DNA of 64,000 nt, from contig NZ_JAERRH010000022.1 of NCBI RefSeq assembly GCF_016741855.1, positions 36,501 through 100,500 on the forward strand. The letters run 5' to 3'. This document shows, in pieces, positions 36,115-44,655 of the stretch (its first letter is position 1; each line of letters opens with the position of its first letter). Both the position numbers and the translations under genes were made by a program. Source of the stretch: Streptomyces musisoli. Its GTDB lineage: Bacteria > Actinomycetota > Actinomycetes > Streptomycetales > Streptomycetaceae. The notes under the pieces were generated by a model. The model saw only the letters and a program-made list of their open reading frames with translations, searched no databases and was not told the DNA's origin.

Positions 36115-36804
36115 ATGGCTACTCATGTGATCACCGGGGCCGGTTCCGGCATCGGCGCGGCCGTGACCCGCCGGCTGCACGCGCGCGGGGACGAACTCGT
36201 GCTGCACGCGCGCGACGCGGGCCGCGCGAAGCAGCTGGCGGCCGAGTTCCCCGGCGCGCGCACCCTGGTCGGCGACCTCGCGGACCCGGACAAGCTGTCC
36301 TGGGCCTTCTCCCACCAGAGCCTCCCGGACCGCGTGGACTCCCTGCTGCACATCGCCGGGGTCGTCGACCTCGGCGACGTCGGTGACCTGACCCCGAAGT
36401 CCTGGCGCCACCAGCTGAACGTCAACCTGATCGCCCCCGCCGAGCTGACCCGGCACTTCCTGCCGCAGCTCCGGGCGGCCGGCGGCCATGTGATCTTCGT
36501 CAACTCCGGCGCCGGACTGAGCGCCAGCGCCGGCTGGTCCGCCTACGCGGCCTCCAAGCACGGCCTGAAGGCCCTCGCCGACTCCCTGCGCCAGGAGGAG
36601 CACGCGGCCGGCGTCCGCGTCACCTCGGTCTACCCCGGCCGCACCGCCAGCCCCATGCAGGCCAAGGTGCACCAGCAGGAGGGCAAGGAGTACGACGCGT
36701 CGAAGTGGATCGACCCCGAGTCGGTCGCCACGACGATCCTGATGGCCCTGGACCTCCCGGAGGACGCGGAGGTCAACGACCTGACGGTACGGCCGGGGCG
36801 CTGA
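36115..36804 (+). CDS. Short-chain dehydrogenase/reductase
   Basis: A 229-residue classical SDR. Cofactor motif TGAGSGIGAA at the N-terminus, NVNLIAPAE, catalytic Ser in FVNSGAGLSA and YxxxK in SAYAASKHG. The start ATG 36115 (MATHVITG) is preferred over 36106 by position of the fold. Gap to the LOG gene is 16 bases and to the next gene 31, so these three probably make one operon. Substrate unknown. Confidence 0.9.
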   Translation: MATHVITGAGSGIGAAVTRRLHARGDELVLHARDAGRAKQLAAEFPGARTLVGDLADPDKLSWAFSHQSLPDRVDSLLHIAGVVDLGDVGDLTPKSWRHQLNVNLIAPAELTRHFLPQLRAAGGHVIFVNSGAGLSASAGWSAYAASKHGLKALADSLRQEEHAAGVRVTSVYPGRTASPMQAKVHQQEGKEYDASKWIDPESVATTILMALDLPEDAEVNDLTVRPGR

Positions 36805-36835
36805 CCCCGGCCGAGGGGTTCCGTAGGCTTCCCTG

Positions 36836-37843
36836 GTGAGCGAAAACAGCCAGTTCAGGTTCGCCGGCGCCACCGGGGTCGGGTCCCTGCCCGGTGGCGA
36901 CGCCCGCGAGGCCGCCAAGACCGCCACCGGGTCCTTCGAGGACTTCCCCTTCCTTCCGGAGCTGCCCGCGCGCGGCCCCGGCGCCGACATGATCGGCCGC
37001 ACCGCCGGGATGCTGGTCGAGCTGTACGCGCGCGTGGAGCCCAGCGGATGGCGCATCGGGGACCGGCCCGGCCGGGACACCAAACGGGCACGGTCCTGGC
37101 TGGGCGAGGACCTGGACGCCCTGGAGGAGTACACCCAGGGCTACGAGGGCGACCTGAAGGTGCAGGCCGTCGGGCCCTGGACGCTGGCCTCCGCCCTGGA
37201 ACTGAAGAACGGCGAGGCCGCCCTGTCGGACCCCGGCGCGTGCCGGGACCTCGCCGCCTCGCTCGTCGAGGGGCTGCGGCTGCACCTCGCCGAGATGCGG
37301 CGCCGCGTCCCGGGCGCCCGGCTCGTCCTCCAGCTCGACGAGCCCTCCCTCACCGCCGTCCTGCGCGGCCGGGTCCGCACCGCCAGCGGCTACCGCACCC
37401 ACCGCGCCGTGGACCGGCAGCTCGTGGAGTCGACGCTGCGGGACGTCGTCGCGGCACACGGCGACGGACCCGTGGTCGTCCACTCCTGCGCCCCCGACGT
37501 GCCGTTCGCCCTGCTGCGGCGGGCCGGTGCGGCGGCCGTCTCCTTCGACTTCGCACTCCTCACCGAGCGTGACGACGACGCGATCGGCGAGGCCGTCGAG
37601 GCCGGCACCCGGCTGTTCGCCGGTGTCGTCCCGGGCACGGACGGCCCGTTGTCGGACCCTGCCGGTAGCGTCATGGGTGTCAGGACGCTGTGGCGCAGGC
37701 TGGGGCTGCACCCCGGGCTGCTCGCGGAGGCGGTGACGGTGACCCCGGCGTGCGGTCTGGCGGACGCGTCACCCGCCTGGGCACGCCAGGCGCTCGCCCA
37801 CTGCGTCCGGGCGGCGAGATCCCTCGCGGACAACCCAGAGTAA
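36836..37843 (+). CDS. MetE-like methionine synthase-type protein
   Basis: A 335-residue TIM-barrel protein related to the C-terminal half of cobalamin-independent methionine synthase (UROD/MetE-like). Likely zinc ligands are in VVVHSCAPDVPF (His, Cys) and TPACGLADAS (Cys). GVGSLPGGDAREA at the start is typical of short MetE relatives. It lacks the N-terminal MetE barrel, so it may methylate with another donor than tetrahydrofolate triglutamate. It precedes ligA by 15 bases; co-transcription is likely. Confidence 0.82.
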   Translation: MSENSQFRFAGATGVGSLPGGDAREAAKTATGSFEDFPFLPELPARGPGADMIGRTAGMLVELYARVEPSGWRIGDRPGRDTKRARSWLGEDLDALEEYTQGYEGDLKVQAVGPWTLASALELKNGEAALSDPGACRDLAASLVEGLRLHLAEMRRRVPGARLVLQLDEPSLTAVLRGRVRTASGYRTHRAVDRQLVESTLRDVVAAHGDGPVVVHSCAPDVPFALLRRAGAAAVSFDFALLTERDDDAIGEAVEAGTRLFAGVVPGTDGPLSDPAGSVMGVRTLWRRLGLHPGLLAEAVTVTPACGLADASPAWARQALAHCVRAARSLADNPE

Positions 37844-37858
37844 CGGGAGGACAACACG

Positions 37859-40054
37859 GTGGCCGGCGACAAGCAGCAGGCGGAGACGGCAGTGCCCGCC
37901 GAGGCACGTGACAGGCACGCGCAGCTCGCTGAGCAGATCGAGGAGCACCGCTTCCGGTACTACGTGAAGGACGCTCCCGTCATCAGCGACGCCGAGTTCG
38001 ACACCCTCCTGAAGACCCTGGAGGCCCTGGAGGAGAAGCATCCGGAGCTGCGCACCCCGGACTCGCCCACCCAGAAGGTCGCGGGGTCGTACGCGACGGA
38101 GTTCACGGCGGTCGAGCACCGCCAGCGGATGCTGTCGCTCGACAACACCTTCAACGACGACGAACTGGCCGCCTGGGCCGAACGCATCGCGAGGGAACTG
38201 GGCGGCCAGACCTACCACTTCCTGTGCGAGCTGAAGGTGGACGGCCTGGCGGTCAACCTCACCTACGAGCACGGGCGCCTCACACGCGCGGCGACCCGCG
38301 GCGACGGCCGCACCGGCGAGGACATCACGCCGAACGTCCGCACCATCGCGGAGATCCCGGACCGCCTCCAGGGCGACGAGGTGCCCGACCTGGTGGAGAT
38401 CCGCGGCGAGGTCTACTTCCCGATGGAGAAGTTCCTCGAACTGAACGAACGCCTGGTCGCGGCCGGCGACAAGCCCTTCGCCAACCCGCGCAACGCCGCC
38501 GCCGGGTCGCTGCGCCAGAAGGACCCGCGGGTCACGGCCACCCGCCCGCTGCACATGGTCGTCCACGGCATCGGCGCCCTGGAGGGCTACACGGGCATGA
38601 CCCGCCTCTCCCAGGCGTACGACCTGCTCAAGACCTGGGGCCTGCCCACCTCCCGGCACAACCGCGTGGTCGACGACCTCGACGGCGTACGGAAGTTCAT
38701 CGCGTACTACGGCGAGAACCGCCACTCCGTCGAGCACGAGATCGACGGTGTCGTGGTCAAGCTGGACGAGATCCGGCTCCAGGGGCGGCTCGGCTCCACC
38801 GCGCGGGCCCCCCGCTGGGCGATCGCCTACAAGTACGCGCCGGAAGAGGTCAACACCAAGCTCGTCGACATCAAGGTGGGCGTCGGCCGCACGGGCCGCG
38901 TCACCCCGTACGCCCAGGTCGAGCCGGTCACGGTCGCGGGCAGCGAGGTGGAGTTCGCCACCCTGCACAACCAGGAGGTCGTCAAGGCCAAGGGCGTGCT
39001 CATCGGTGACACGGTGGTCATCCGCAAGGCCGGTGACGTCATCCCGGAGATCCTCGGCCCGGTGGTCGACCTGCGGGACGGCGGCGAGCGGGAGTTCGTG
39101 ATGCCCGGCGAGTGCCCCGAGTGCGGCACGGCGCTGCGGCCCATGAAGGAGGGCGACATCGACCTCCGCTGCCCCAACGCCCGTACGTGCCCCGCCCAGT
39201 TGCGGGAGCGGGTCTCGTACCTGGCGGGCCGCGAGTGCCTGGACATCGAGCACTTCGGCGCGGTGGCCGCCGCGGCGCTCACCCGTCCGCTGGAGCCGGC
39301 GGACCCGCCGCTGGTCGACGAGGGCGACCTGTTCGACCTGACGGTGGAGAAGCTGCTGCCGATCAAGGCGTATGTCCTCGACCCCGACAGCGGCCTGCCC
39401 AAGCGCGACCCCAGGACCGGTGAGGAGAAGGTCGTCACGGTCTTCGCCAACCAGAAGGGCGAGCCGAAGAAGAACACCCTCGCCCTGCTGGCGAACATCG
39501 AGGCGGCCAAGTCCCGTCCGCTCGCCCGTTTCCTGAACGGGCTGTCCATCCGGCACGTGGGACCGGTGGCCGCGCAGGCCCTGGCCCGCGAGTTCCGCTC
39601 CGTCGACCGCATCGAGCAGGCGACCGAGGAGGAGCTGGCCGCCACCGACGGCGTCGGCCCGATCATCGCCGCCGCGCTCAAGGAGTGGTTCGCCGAGGAC
39701 TGGCACCGCGAGATCGTCCGCAAGTGGAAGGCCGCGGGTGTCCCGCTGGAGGAGGAGTCGTCCGGCGAGGACGAGGGGCCGCGTCCGCTGGAGGGGCTCA
39801 CGGTCGTCGTCACCGGCACGCTGGAGAACTTCACCCGGGACGGCGCCAAGGAGGCACTGCAGAGCCGGGGCGCGAAGGTGACCGGTTCGGTCTCGAAGAA
39901 GACCTCGTTCGTCGTCGTGGGTGACAACCCCGGATCGAAGTACGACAAGGCCATGCAGCTGAAGGTTCCGGTTCTGAACGAGGACGGTTTCGGCGTCCTC
40001 TTGGAGCAGGGCCCCGAAGCGGCGGCCGAAGTCGCGCTTCCGACCGGGGAGTAG
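37859..40054 (+). CDS. ligA: NAD-dependent DNA ligase
   Basis: A 731-residue ligase that seals nicks in DNA replication and repair. The adenylated lysine is K126 in CELKVDG. Domains in order: Ia and adenylation to about 330, OB fold, zinc finger (CPECGTALRPM and CPNARTCPAQ), helix-hairpin-helix repeats (LNGLSIRHVGPVAAQA), and a C-terminal BRCT (LEGLTVVVTGTLENFTRDGA). An insert of about 25 residues occurs after the zinc finger (EGDLFDLTVEKLLPIKAYVL). GGGAGG precedes GTG 37859. Confidence 0.97.
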   Translation: MAGDKQQAETAVPAEARDRHAQLAEQIEEHRFRYYVKDAPVISDAEFDTLLKTLEALEEKHPELRTPDSPTQKVAGSYATEFTAVEHRQRMLSLDNTFNDDELAAWAERIARELGGQTYHFLCELKVDGLAVNLTYEHGRLTRAATRGDGRTGEDITPNVRTIAEIPDRLQGDEVPDLVEIRGEVYFPMEKFLELNERLVAAGDKPFANPRNAAAGSLRQKDPRVTATRPLHMVVHGIGALEGYTGMTRLSQAYDLLKTWGLPTSRHNRVVDDLDGVRKFIAYYGENRHSVEHEIDGVVVKLDEIRLQGRLGSTARAPRWAIAYKYAPEEVNTKLVDIKVGVGRTGRVTPYAQVEPVTVAGSEVEFATLHNQEVVKAKGVLIGDTVVIRKAGDVIPEILGPVVDLRDGGEREFVMPGECPECGTALRPMKEGDIDLRCPNARTCPAQLRERVSYLAGRECLDIEHFGAVAAAALTRPLEPADPPLVDEGDLFDLTVEKLLPIKAYVLDPDSGLPKRDPRTGEEKVVTVFANQKGEPKKNTLALLANIEAAKSRPLARFLNGLSIRHVGPVAAQALAREFRSVDRIEQATEEELAATDGVGPIIAAALKEWFAEDWHREIVRKWKAAGVPLEEESSGEDEGPRPLEGLTVVVTGTLENFTRDGAKEALQSRGAKVTGSVSKKTSFVVVGDNPGSKYDKAMQLKVPVLNEDGFGVLLEQGPEAAAEVALPTGE

Positions 40055-40313
40055 CGGTTGAAGGCCACCCGATCGGCGCATATCAGTTGCATACGGGTGG
40101 CCCGGGCGCATTCGGGCAACCGTCGGAGACCGCTGCCCGTGGAAGCCTTCCGCGGCCTACTGTTGAGGTGTGCGCCTGCCGTGCCCAGCTGCGGCTGGGG
40201 CATCTCCGTGCCCTCCAGAGGCCGGGGGAGGGTTTCTTCGACGCGGCGCTGCTGATGGTTGTCGGGCATCGGGCCGCGTGGCGTGGGCACCGCCGGCTGT
40301 GAGAGGGACGGGA

Positions 40314-42560
40314 ATGGAACCGACCGAGAGCGTCGCCCCGGACTCACGGCTGCGCCTGCGCCGCCGCGTGGGCGCGTGGCGCGGGAACCGGTGGACCGGG
40401 CGGGCCGACGGGCGCCGGGGCGCGCGGCCGCGCCCCGCCGGCCCGGGCACCGCCATCGAAGCCCCGAACCCCCTGCCGCCGGCCATCGCGCCCGCCCCCG
40501 CGCTGTCCGACGCCGACGCCGACACCGGCCGGCAGCTGTCCTGGCCGGCGCTGCCCGCGGTCATCGTCGCCGCCGCGGGACTCGCCCTGGCCGCCGGCTT
40601 CTACCGCGCCTACACCGGCCACCACGCCCTCTTCCCCTCCGGCACGGTCGGCTGGGCGCTGGCCCTGCTCACCGGCGTCATCGTCGGTCACCTGGTGATG
40701 CTGGGCCGCGCCCGCTGGTGGGGCGGCACCGGATCGGGCGCCGCCCTCACCCTCGCCGTCCTGCTGCTGTACGGCTGGCTGCCGGCGGGACTGGTCAGCC
40801 TCACCGTCGTCGTCCTGGTCGGCATCGCCCGCCGGCACCACTGGCGGCAGGGCGTGCTGCACGGCGCGGTGGACGTCCTCGGCATCGGTGTCGGCGCCCT
40901 GCTGCTCGGCGCGTTCGGCCGGGTCCCCGGCGTGGAGGAGCCCTGGCGGCCCGGCACCTGGACCGTCACCACCGTCCCCGAGGTCGTCCTGGTCGCGGTC
41001 GCCTATCTCGCCGTCAGCCGCGGCCTGCTGTGGTACCTGCACGCGCCGCGCGGCGGCGGGGTGCCCACCGTCGCCCGCACCGCCCTGGTCAGACAGGGAC
41101 TGGTCGCCGTCGCACTGCTCGGCATCGCGCCCCTGGTGTGCGTCGTCGCCGACGCCCAGCCGGTCCTGCTCCCGCTGTTCGCCATCCCCCTCATCGCCCT
41201 GGACTCCACGCTCTGGATGGCCCGCGCCCGCGCCGAGGAGCAGCTGCGCGACCCGCTGACCGGGCTGCCCAACCGGCAGTGGCTGCTGGAGCGGATCTGG
41301 ACCGCCCTCGACGACGCCGAGCGCATCGGGGCCCGCGCCGCGCTCATGCTGATCGACCTCGACCGCTTCCGGTCGGTGAACGACACGCTCGGCCATCTGG
41401 CCGGCGACCGGCTGCTGCTCCAGATCGCCGACCGGCTCCGGCTGGCCCTGCCGCGCGGCGCCGAGGCCGCCCGGCTCGGAGGGGACGAATTCGCCGTCTT
41501 ACTGCCCGTAGCCGACTCCACCACGTCGGCCACGCGCGTCGCCCGCGGACTCGTCACCGCCCTCAGTTCCCCGCTCGACCTGGACGGGCTGACCCTCGTC
41601 CTGGAGGCCAGCGCCGGCGTCGCGGTCTTCCCCGATCACGCGCTCGACGCCGAAGGGCTGCTGCGCCGCGCCGACGTCGCGATGTACCAGGCGAAAAGGG
41701 ACCGTACGGGCGTCGAGGTGTACGAGTCCAAGCGGGACTCCAACACCCCGGACCGCCTCGGCCTGCTGGGCGACCTGCGCCGCGCCCTGGACGCGCACGA
41801 GGTGCAGCTGCACTACCAGCCCAAGGTCCGCTTCGACGGACAGGTCGCCGGCCTGGAGGCGCTGGTGCGCTGGGTGCACCCCGAGCGAGGGAAGGTTCCG
41901 CCGGACGAGTTCATAGCGATAGCCGAGTCCTCGGGGCTCATGCCCCACCTCACCGAGTACGTCCTGGAGACCGCGCTCGGCCAGGTCGCCCGGTGGCGCG
42001 CGCAGGGCCTGCGGGTGCCGGTCGCCGTCAACGTCTCCCCGCGTGACGTCCACACGCCCGGCTTCGCCGGCTCCGTCGCCGCACGGCTGGCCCGGCACGG
42101 TGTCCCCGCCGGGGCGCTCCAGCTGGAGATCACGGAACACGTCCTGCTGGAGGATCCGCAGCGGGCCGCCGACACCCTCGCCGGGCTCACCGGGCACGGC
42201 GTGAAGATGTCCCTGGACGACTTCGGCACCGGGTACTCGTCCCTGGTGCACCTGCGGCGGCTGCCCGTCAGCGAGCTGAAGATCGACCGTTCCTTCGTGG
42301 CCCGGCTGGCCGTCGACGCCGAGGACGCCGAGATCGTGCGCTGCACCGTCGACCTGGCCCATTCGCTGGGCCTGCTCGTCGTGGCCGAGGGCGTGGAGGA
42401 CGACGAGACCTGGGAACGCCTGCGGGACCTGGGCTGTGACGCCGTACAGGGCTGGCTGGTGGCCGCCGCGATGCCTCCCGAGGAGGCGACCGCGTGGCTG
42501 CTGGCACGGGGTTCCCGCGGGTGGCAGCGCCCGCCCGCCGCGCTGCCCGCCGCCGAGTAG
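40314..42560 (+). CDS. rmdB: Membrane GGDEF-EAL protein, RmdB-type c-di-GMP phosphodiesterase
   Basis: A 748-residue protein. Residues 70-310 hold about eight membrane spans. The GGDEF domain follows with RLGGDEFAVLL near residue 388, and no RxxD inhibitory site lies five residues before it. The EAL domain keeps its catalytic parts: VAGLEALVRW near 514, NVSPRD, ITEHVLLED, DDFGTGYSS, ELKIDRSF and VVAEGVED. Position next to ligA matches SCO5495, known from Streptomyces coelicolor as RmdB, a phosphodiesterase acting in colony development. ATG 40314 follows GAGAGGGACGGGA. Confidence 0.88.
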   Translation: MEPTESVAPDSRLRLRRRVGAWRGNRWTGRADGRRGARPRPAGPGTAIEAPNPLPPAIAPAPALSDADADTGRQLSWPALPAVIVAAAGLALAAGFYRAYTGHHALFPSGTVGWALALLTGVIVGHLVMLGRARWWGGTGSGAALTLAVLLLYGWLPAGLVSLTVVVLVGIARRHHWRQGVLHGAVDVLGIGVGALLLGAFGRVPGVEEPWRPGTWTVTTVPEVVLVAVAYLAVSRGLLWYLHAPRGGGVPTVARTALVRQGLVAVALLGIAPLVCVVADAQPVLLPLFAIPLIALDSTLWMARARAEEQLRDPLTGLPNRQWLLERIWTALDDAERIGARAALMLIDLDRFRSVNDTLGHLAGDRLLLQIADRLRLALPRGAEAARLGGDEFAVLLPVADSTTSATRVARGLVTALSSPLDLDGLTLVLEASAGVAVFPDHALDAEGLLRRADVAMYQAKRDRTGVEVYESKRDSNTPDRLGLLGDLRRALDAHEVQLHYQPKVRFDGQVAGLEALVRWVHPERGKVPPDEFIAIAESSGLMPHLTEYVLETALGQVARWRAQGLRVPVAVNVSPRDVHTPGFAGSVAARLARHGVPAGALQLEITEHVLLEDPQRAADTLAGLTGHGVKMSLDDFGTGYSSLVHLRRLPVSELKIDRSFVARLAVDAEDAEIVRCTVDLAHSLGLLVVAEGVEDDETWERLRDLGCDAVQGWLVAAAMPPEEATAWLLARGSRGWQRPPAALPAAE

Positions 42561-42608
42561 TCCGCCCGCCCGCCCGTTCGCCCGGCCGGGCGGTGTCCCT
42601 CGGCGTGT

Positions 42609-43187
42609 TCAGCCGCCCGTGAAGTGGCCGATCAGCAACGCCAGACGTTGCTCGTGCGCGGGTTCTGGCAGTCTGCCGCTGCGCGTCAGCGTCGCCAGGC
42701 CGTGCAGAGCCGCCCAGAACGTCTCCGTGAGCAGGCCGGGGTCCTCGCCGTCGGCCGCGATCGGCTCCACGGCCGCCAGCAGCCGGCCGAACGCCTCGCG
42801 CAGCGGTTCCGGTGCCTCCTGCGTGGCGAACGGCAGGGGCACCAGATGCGTGAACATCGCGTCGTAGAGGGCGGGCCTGCGGCGCGCGAAGGACGTGTAC
42901 GTCTCCGCCACCGCCGCCAGCGCCTCCCGTACGCCCGGTGCCGCCGCGCGGGCCTGGCGCAGCTCCACCGCCAGGTCGGCGCAGCCCTGCACCGCGACCG
43001 CCGCCATGATCGCCTCCTTGCCCTTGAAGTGGCTGTAGAGGACCGGCTGGCTGTACTCGATCTCGGCGGCCAGCCGGCGCGTGGTCACCGCGTCCCAGCC
43101 CTCCGTCTCCGCCAGCTCCCGTGCGGCCGTGACGATCAGCCGCTCGCGTTCCGCTCGTTCGCGCTCCCGGCGCGCCTGGATCGACAT
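42609..43187 (-). CDS. TetR-family regulator with CTAGC palindromes upstream
   Basis: A 192-residue TetR repressor. Helix-turn-helix TRRLAAEIEYSQPVLYSHFK; a TetR_C_33-type ligand domain follows. MSIQARRERERAERERLIVT opens the protein at ATG 43187. It is divergent from a small membrane protein gene, and two CTAGC-N3-GCTAG palindromes lie in the 86-base gap. It probably represses itself and the membrane protein. Confidence 0.87.
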   Translation of the reverse strand: MSIQARRERERAERERLIVTAARELAETEGWDAVTTRRLAAEIEYSQPVLYSHFKGKEAIMAAVAVQGCADLAVELRQARAAAPGVREALAAVAETYTSFARRRPALYDAMFTHLVPLPFATQEAPEPLREAFGRLLAAVEPIAADGEDPGLLTETFWAALHGLATLTRSGRLPEPAHEQRLALLIGHFTGG

Positions 43188-43197
43188 ACCAGCGATT

Positions 43198-43260
43198 CTA
43201 GCGTTGCTAGCCAATCTGCCGATGCTCTGCTAGCTTCGCTCCTGTCCCTAGCGCTGCTAG
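43198..43260. promoter_or_regulatory. Paired CTAGC-N3-GCTAG operators
   Basis: CTAGCGTTGCTAG at 43198-43210 and CTAGCGCTGCTAG at 43248-43260. The two start exactly 50 bases apart, about five helical turns, so that dimers would lie on one face. Both are in the gap between the TetR and DUF4267 genes. Confidence 0.65.
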
Positions 43261-43273
43261 ATCGGAGGAAGAC

Positions 43274-43645
43274 GTGACCGTCACCGCCTACACCCTGGCC
43301 GTCCTGCTCGACCTGTTCTGCGTGTTCCTCGGCTACCGGTTCTGGTTCCAGCCCGGCCCCGCGGCGGCCGGGTACGGCGTCCCGGCCGGCCCGGGCGGAG
43401 ACGCCCGCGCCTACCTGTCGGTCAAGGGGCTCCGGGACGGCACCTTCGGTCTGACGGGGCTCGCCCTGCTCGCCTTCGCGGGATCCCGCGCCGAGGCCTG
43501 GTTCATGGTCTGCGTGGCACTCGTCCCGCTCCTCGACACCCTGATAGTCCTGCGGAACGGCGGCGCGAAAGCCGTCGCCTTCGGGATCCACTTCGCCACC
43601 GCGATCGTTGTACTGATCAGTGCCGGACTGCTCTTCGCGGTCTGA
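43274..43645 (+). CDS. DUF4267-type small membrane protein
   Basis: A 123-residue protein with four membrane spans (YTLAVLLDLFCVFLGYRFWF, then FGLTGLALLAFA, WFMVCVALVPLLDTLIVL and FATAIVVLISAGLLFAV). DUF4267 fits by length and layout; no function is known. GTG 43274 lies six bases after GGAGGAAG. The gene is the likely target of the divergent TetR protein. A 32-bp repeat overlaps its stop. Confidence 0.78.
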   Translation: MTVTAYTLAVLLDLFCVFLGYRFWFQPGPAAAGYGVPAGPGGDARAYLSVKGLRDGTFGLTGLALLAFAGSRAEAWFMVCVALVPLLDTLIVLRNGGAKAVAFGIHFATAIVVLISAGLLFAV

Positions 43646-43718
43646 CGGCGTCCACCGGACTGCTCTTCGCGGTCCGACGGCATCCACCGGACTGCTCTCA
43701 CGGTCCGACGACATCAAC
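43623..43718. repeat. 32-bp tandem repeat, three copies
   Basis: Copies start at 43623, 43655 and 43687. Each begins CCGGACTGCTCT and ends near CCGACG(G)CATCCA. The first copy holds the stop codon of the DUF4267 gene and the third ends just before the ribosome site of the cupin gene. Probably a recent slippage duplication. Confidence 0.75.
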
Positions 43719-43733
43719 AGGGGGAGCGTCACC

Positions 43734-44228
43734 ATGTCGCTGTTCGTGCCCAGGTTCGACGACACCGTGCTGGTCCGGGACGCGGAGGCCGAGGTGCTCG
43801 GCGGCGCCCCGGTCGGCGTCAAGCTGCTGGCCGACAGCAGTGCCAGCGGTGGCGCGCTGTCCACCGTGCGGGTCACCCTCGCCGAGGGCGCAGACGGCGC
43901 CCGCCCGCACGTCCACCGCAACTCGGCCGAGATGTTCTACCTGCTCGACGGCGAGGCCGAGGTCCTCTCCGGCGACGACGTCGTCACCGCCGAACGCGGT
44001 GATCTGATCATCGTCCCGCCGGACCGCCCCCACGCCTTCGCCGCCGCCCCCGGCAGCACCGCCGATCTGCTCATCGTCATCGCCCCGGGCGTCGAGCGCT
44101 TCGGGTACTTCCGCCACCTCCAGCGCATCCGCCTCGGCGAGGCCACCCCGCAGAGCCTGCTGGAGGTCCAGGAGCTGTACGACAACCACTTCCTGAAGAG
44201 CGAGGCCTGGGACGGCCGCCATCGGTGA
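43734..44228 (+). CDS. Cupin-domain protein
   Basis: A 164-residue single cupin. Metal-binding motifs: RPHVHRNSAEMFYLLDGEAE and, in the second motif, PPDRPHAFAA. The family includes dioxygenases, epimerases and sensors; which one applies is not visible. GGGGAG lies seven bases before ATG 43734. It follows the DUF4267 gene in the same direction, so both may be controlled together. A hairpin terminator comes after the stop. Confidence 0.83.
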   Translation: MSLFVPRFDDTVLVRDAEAEVLGGAPVGVKLLADSSASGGALSTVRVTLAEGADGARPHVHRNSAEMFYLLDGEAEVLSGDDVVTAERGDLIIVPPDRPHAFAAAPGSTADLLIVIAPGVERFGYFRHLQRIRLGEATPQSLLEVQELYDNHFLKSEAWDGRHR

Positions 44229-44263
44229 GCCGCCGGTGAGCCGCCGGTGAGGACGGTGCAGGA

Positions 44264-44295
44264 CGGTGCCCGGGGAAACCGTTTCACGGGCACCG
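44264..44295 (+). terminator. Hairpin terminator after the cupin gene
   Basis: CGGTGCCCG (44264-44272) pairs with CGGGCACCG (44287-44295), and GAAAC/GTTTC pairs inside it. It separates the cupin gene from the gatCAB operon. Confidence 0.7.
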
Positions 44296-44353
44296 GCCAC
44301 CGCCCCATAGGATTGGGCCCAAACCACACACACTCACCCCAGAGGATCGCTGC

Positions 44354-44650
44354 ATGCCGAGCATCACGCGCGAGGAGGTCGCCCACCTCGCCCGGCTGGC
44401 GCGTCTGGAGCTGAAGCCCGAAGAACTCGACCACTTCGCAGGCCAGCTGGACGACATCATCGGCGCGGTCGCCCGCGTCAGCGAGGTCGCCGACCAAGAC
44501 GTACCGCCGACCTCGCACCCGCTCCCGCTGACGAACGTCATGCGGCCGGACGAGGTCCGTCCCTCGCTCACCCCCGAGCAGGCGCTCTCCGGCGCCCCCG
44601 CCCAGGAGCAGCAGCGTTTCAAGGTGCCGCAGATCCTGGGGGAGGAGTGA
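44354..44650 (+). CDS. gatC: Asp/Glu-tRNA amidotransferase subunit C
   Basis: A 98-residue subunit that holds GatA and GatB together. Family marks: ITREEVAHLARLARLELKPE, AGQLDDIIGAVARVSEVAD and TSHPLPLTNVMRPDEVRPSL. First gene of the operon. The ribosome site of gatA (GGAGGAG) forms the end of gatC. Confidence 0.96.
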   Translation: MPSITREEVAHLARLARLELKPEELDHFAGQLDDIIGAVARVSEVADQDVPPTSHPLPLTNVMRPDEVRPSLTPEQALSGAPAQEQQRFKVPQILGEE

Positions 44651-44655
44651 CCACC

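Noticed and set aside
40055..40313. Short frames in the gap between ligA and rmdB
   Set aside because: No family match, no ribosome site, and conflicting frames; treated as intergenic.
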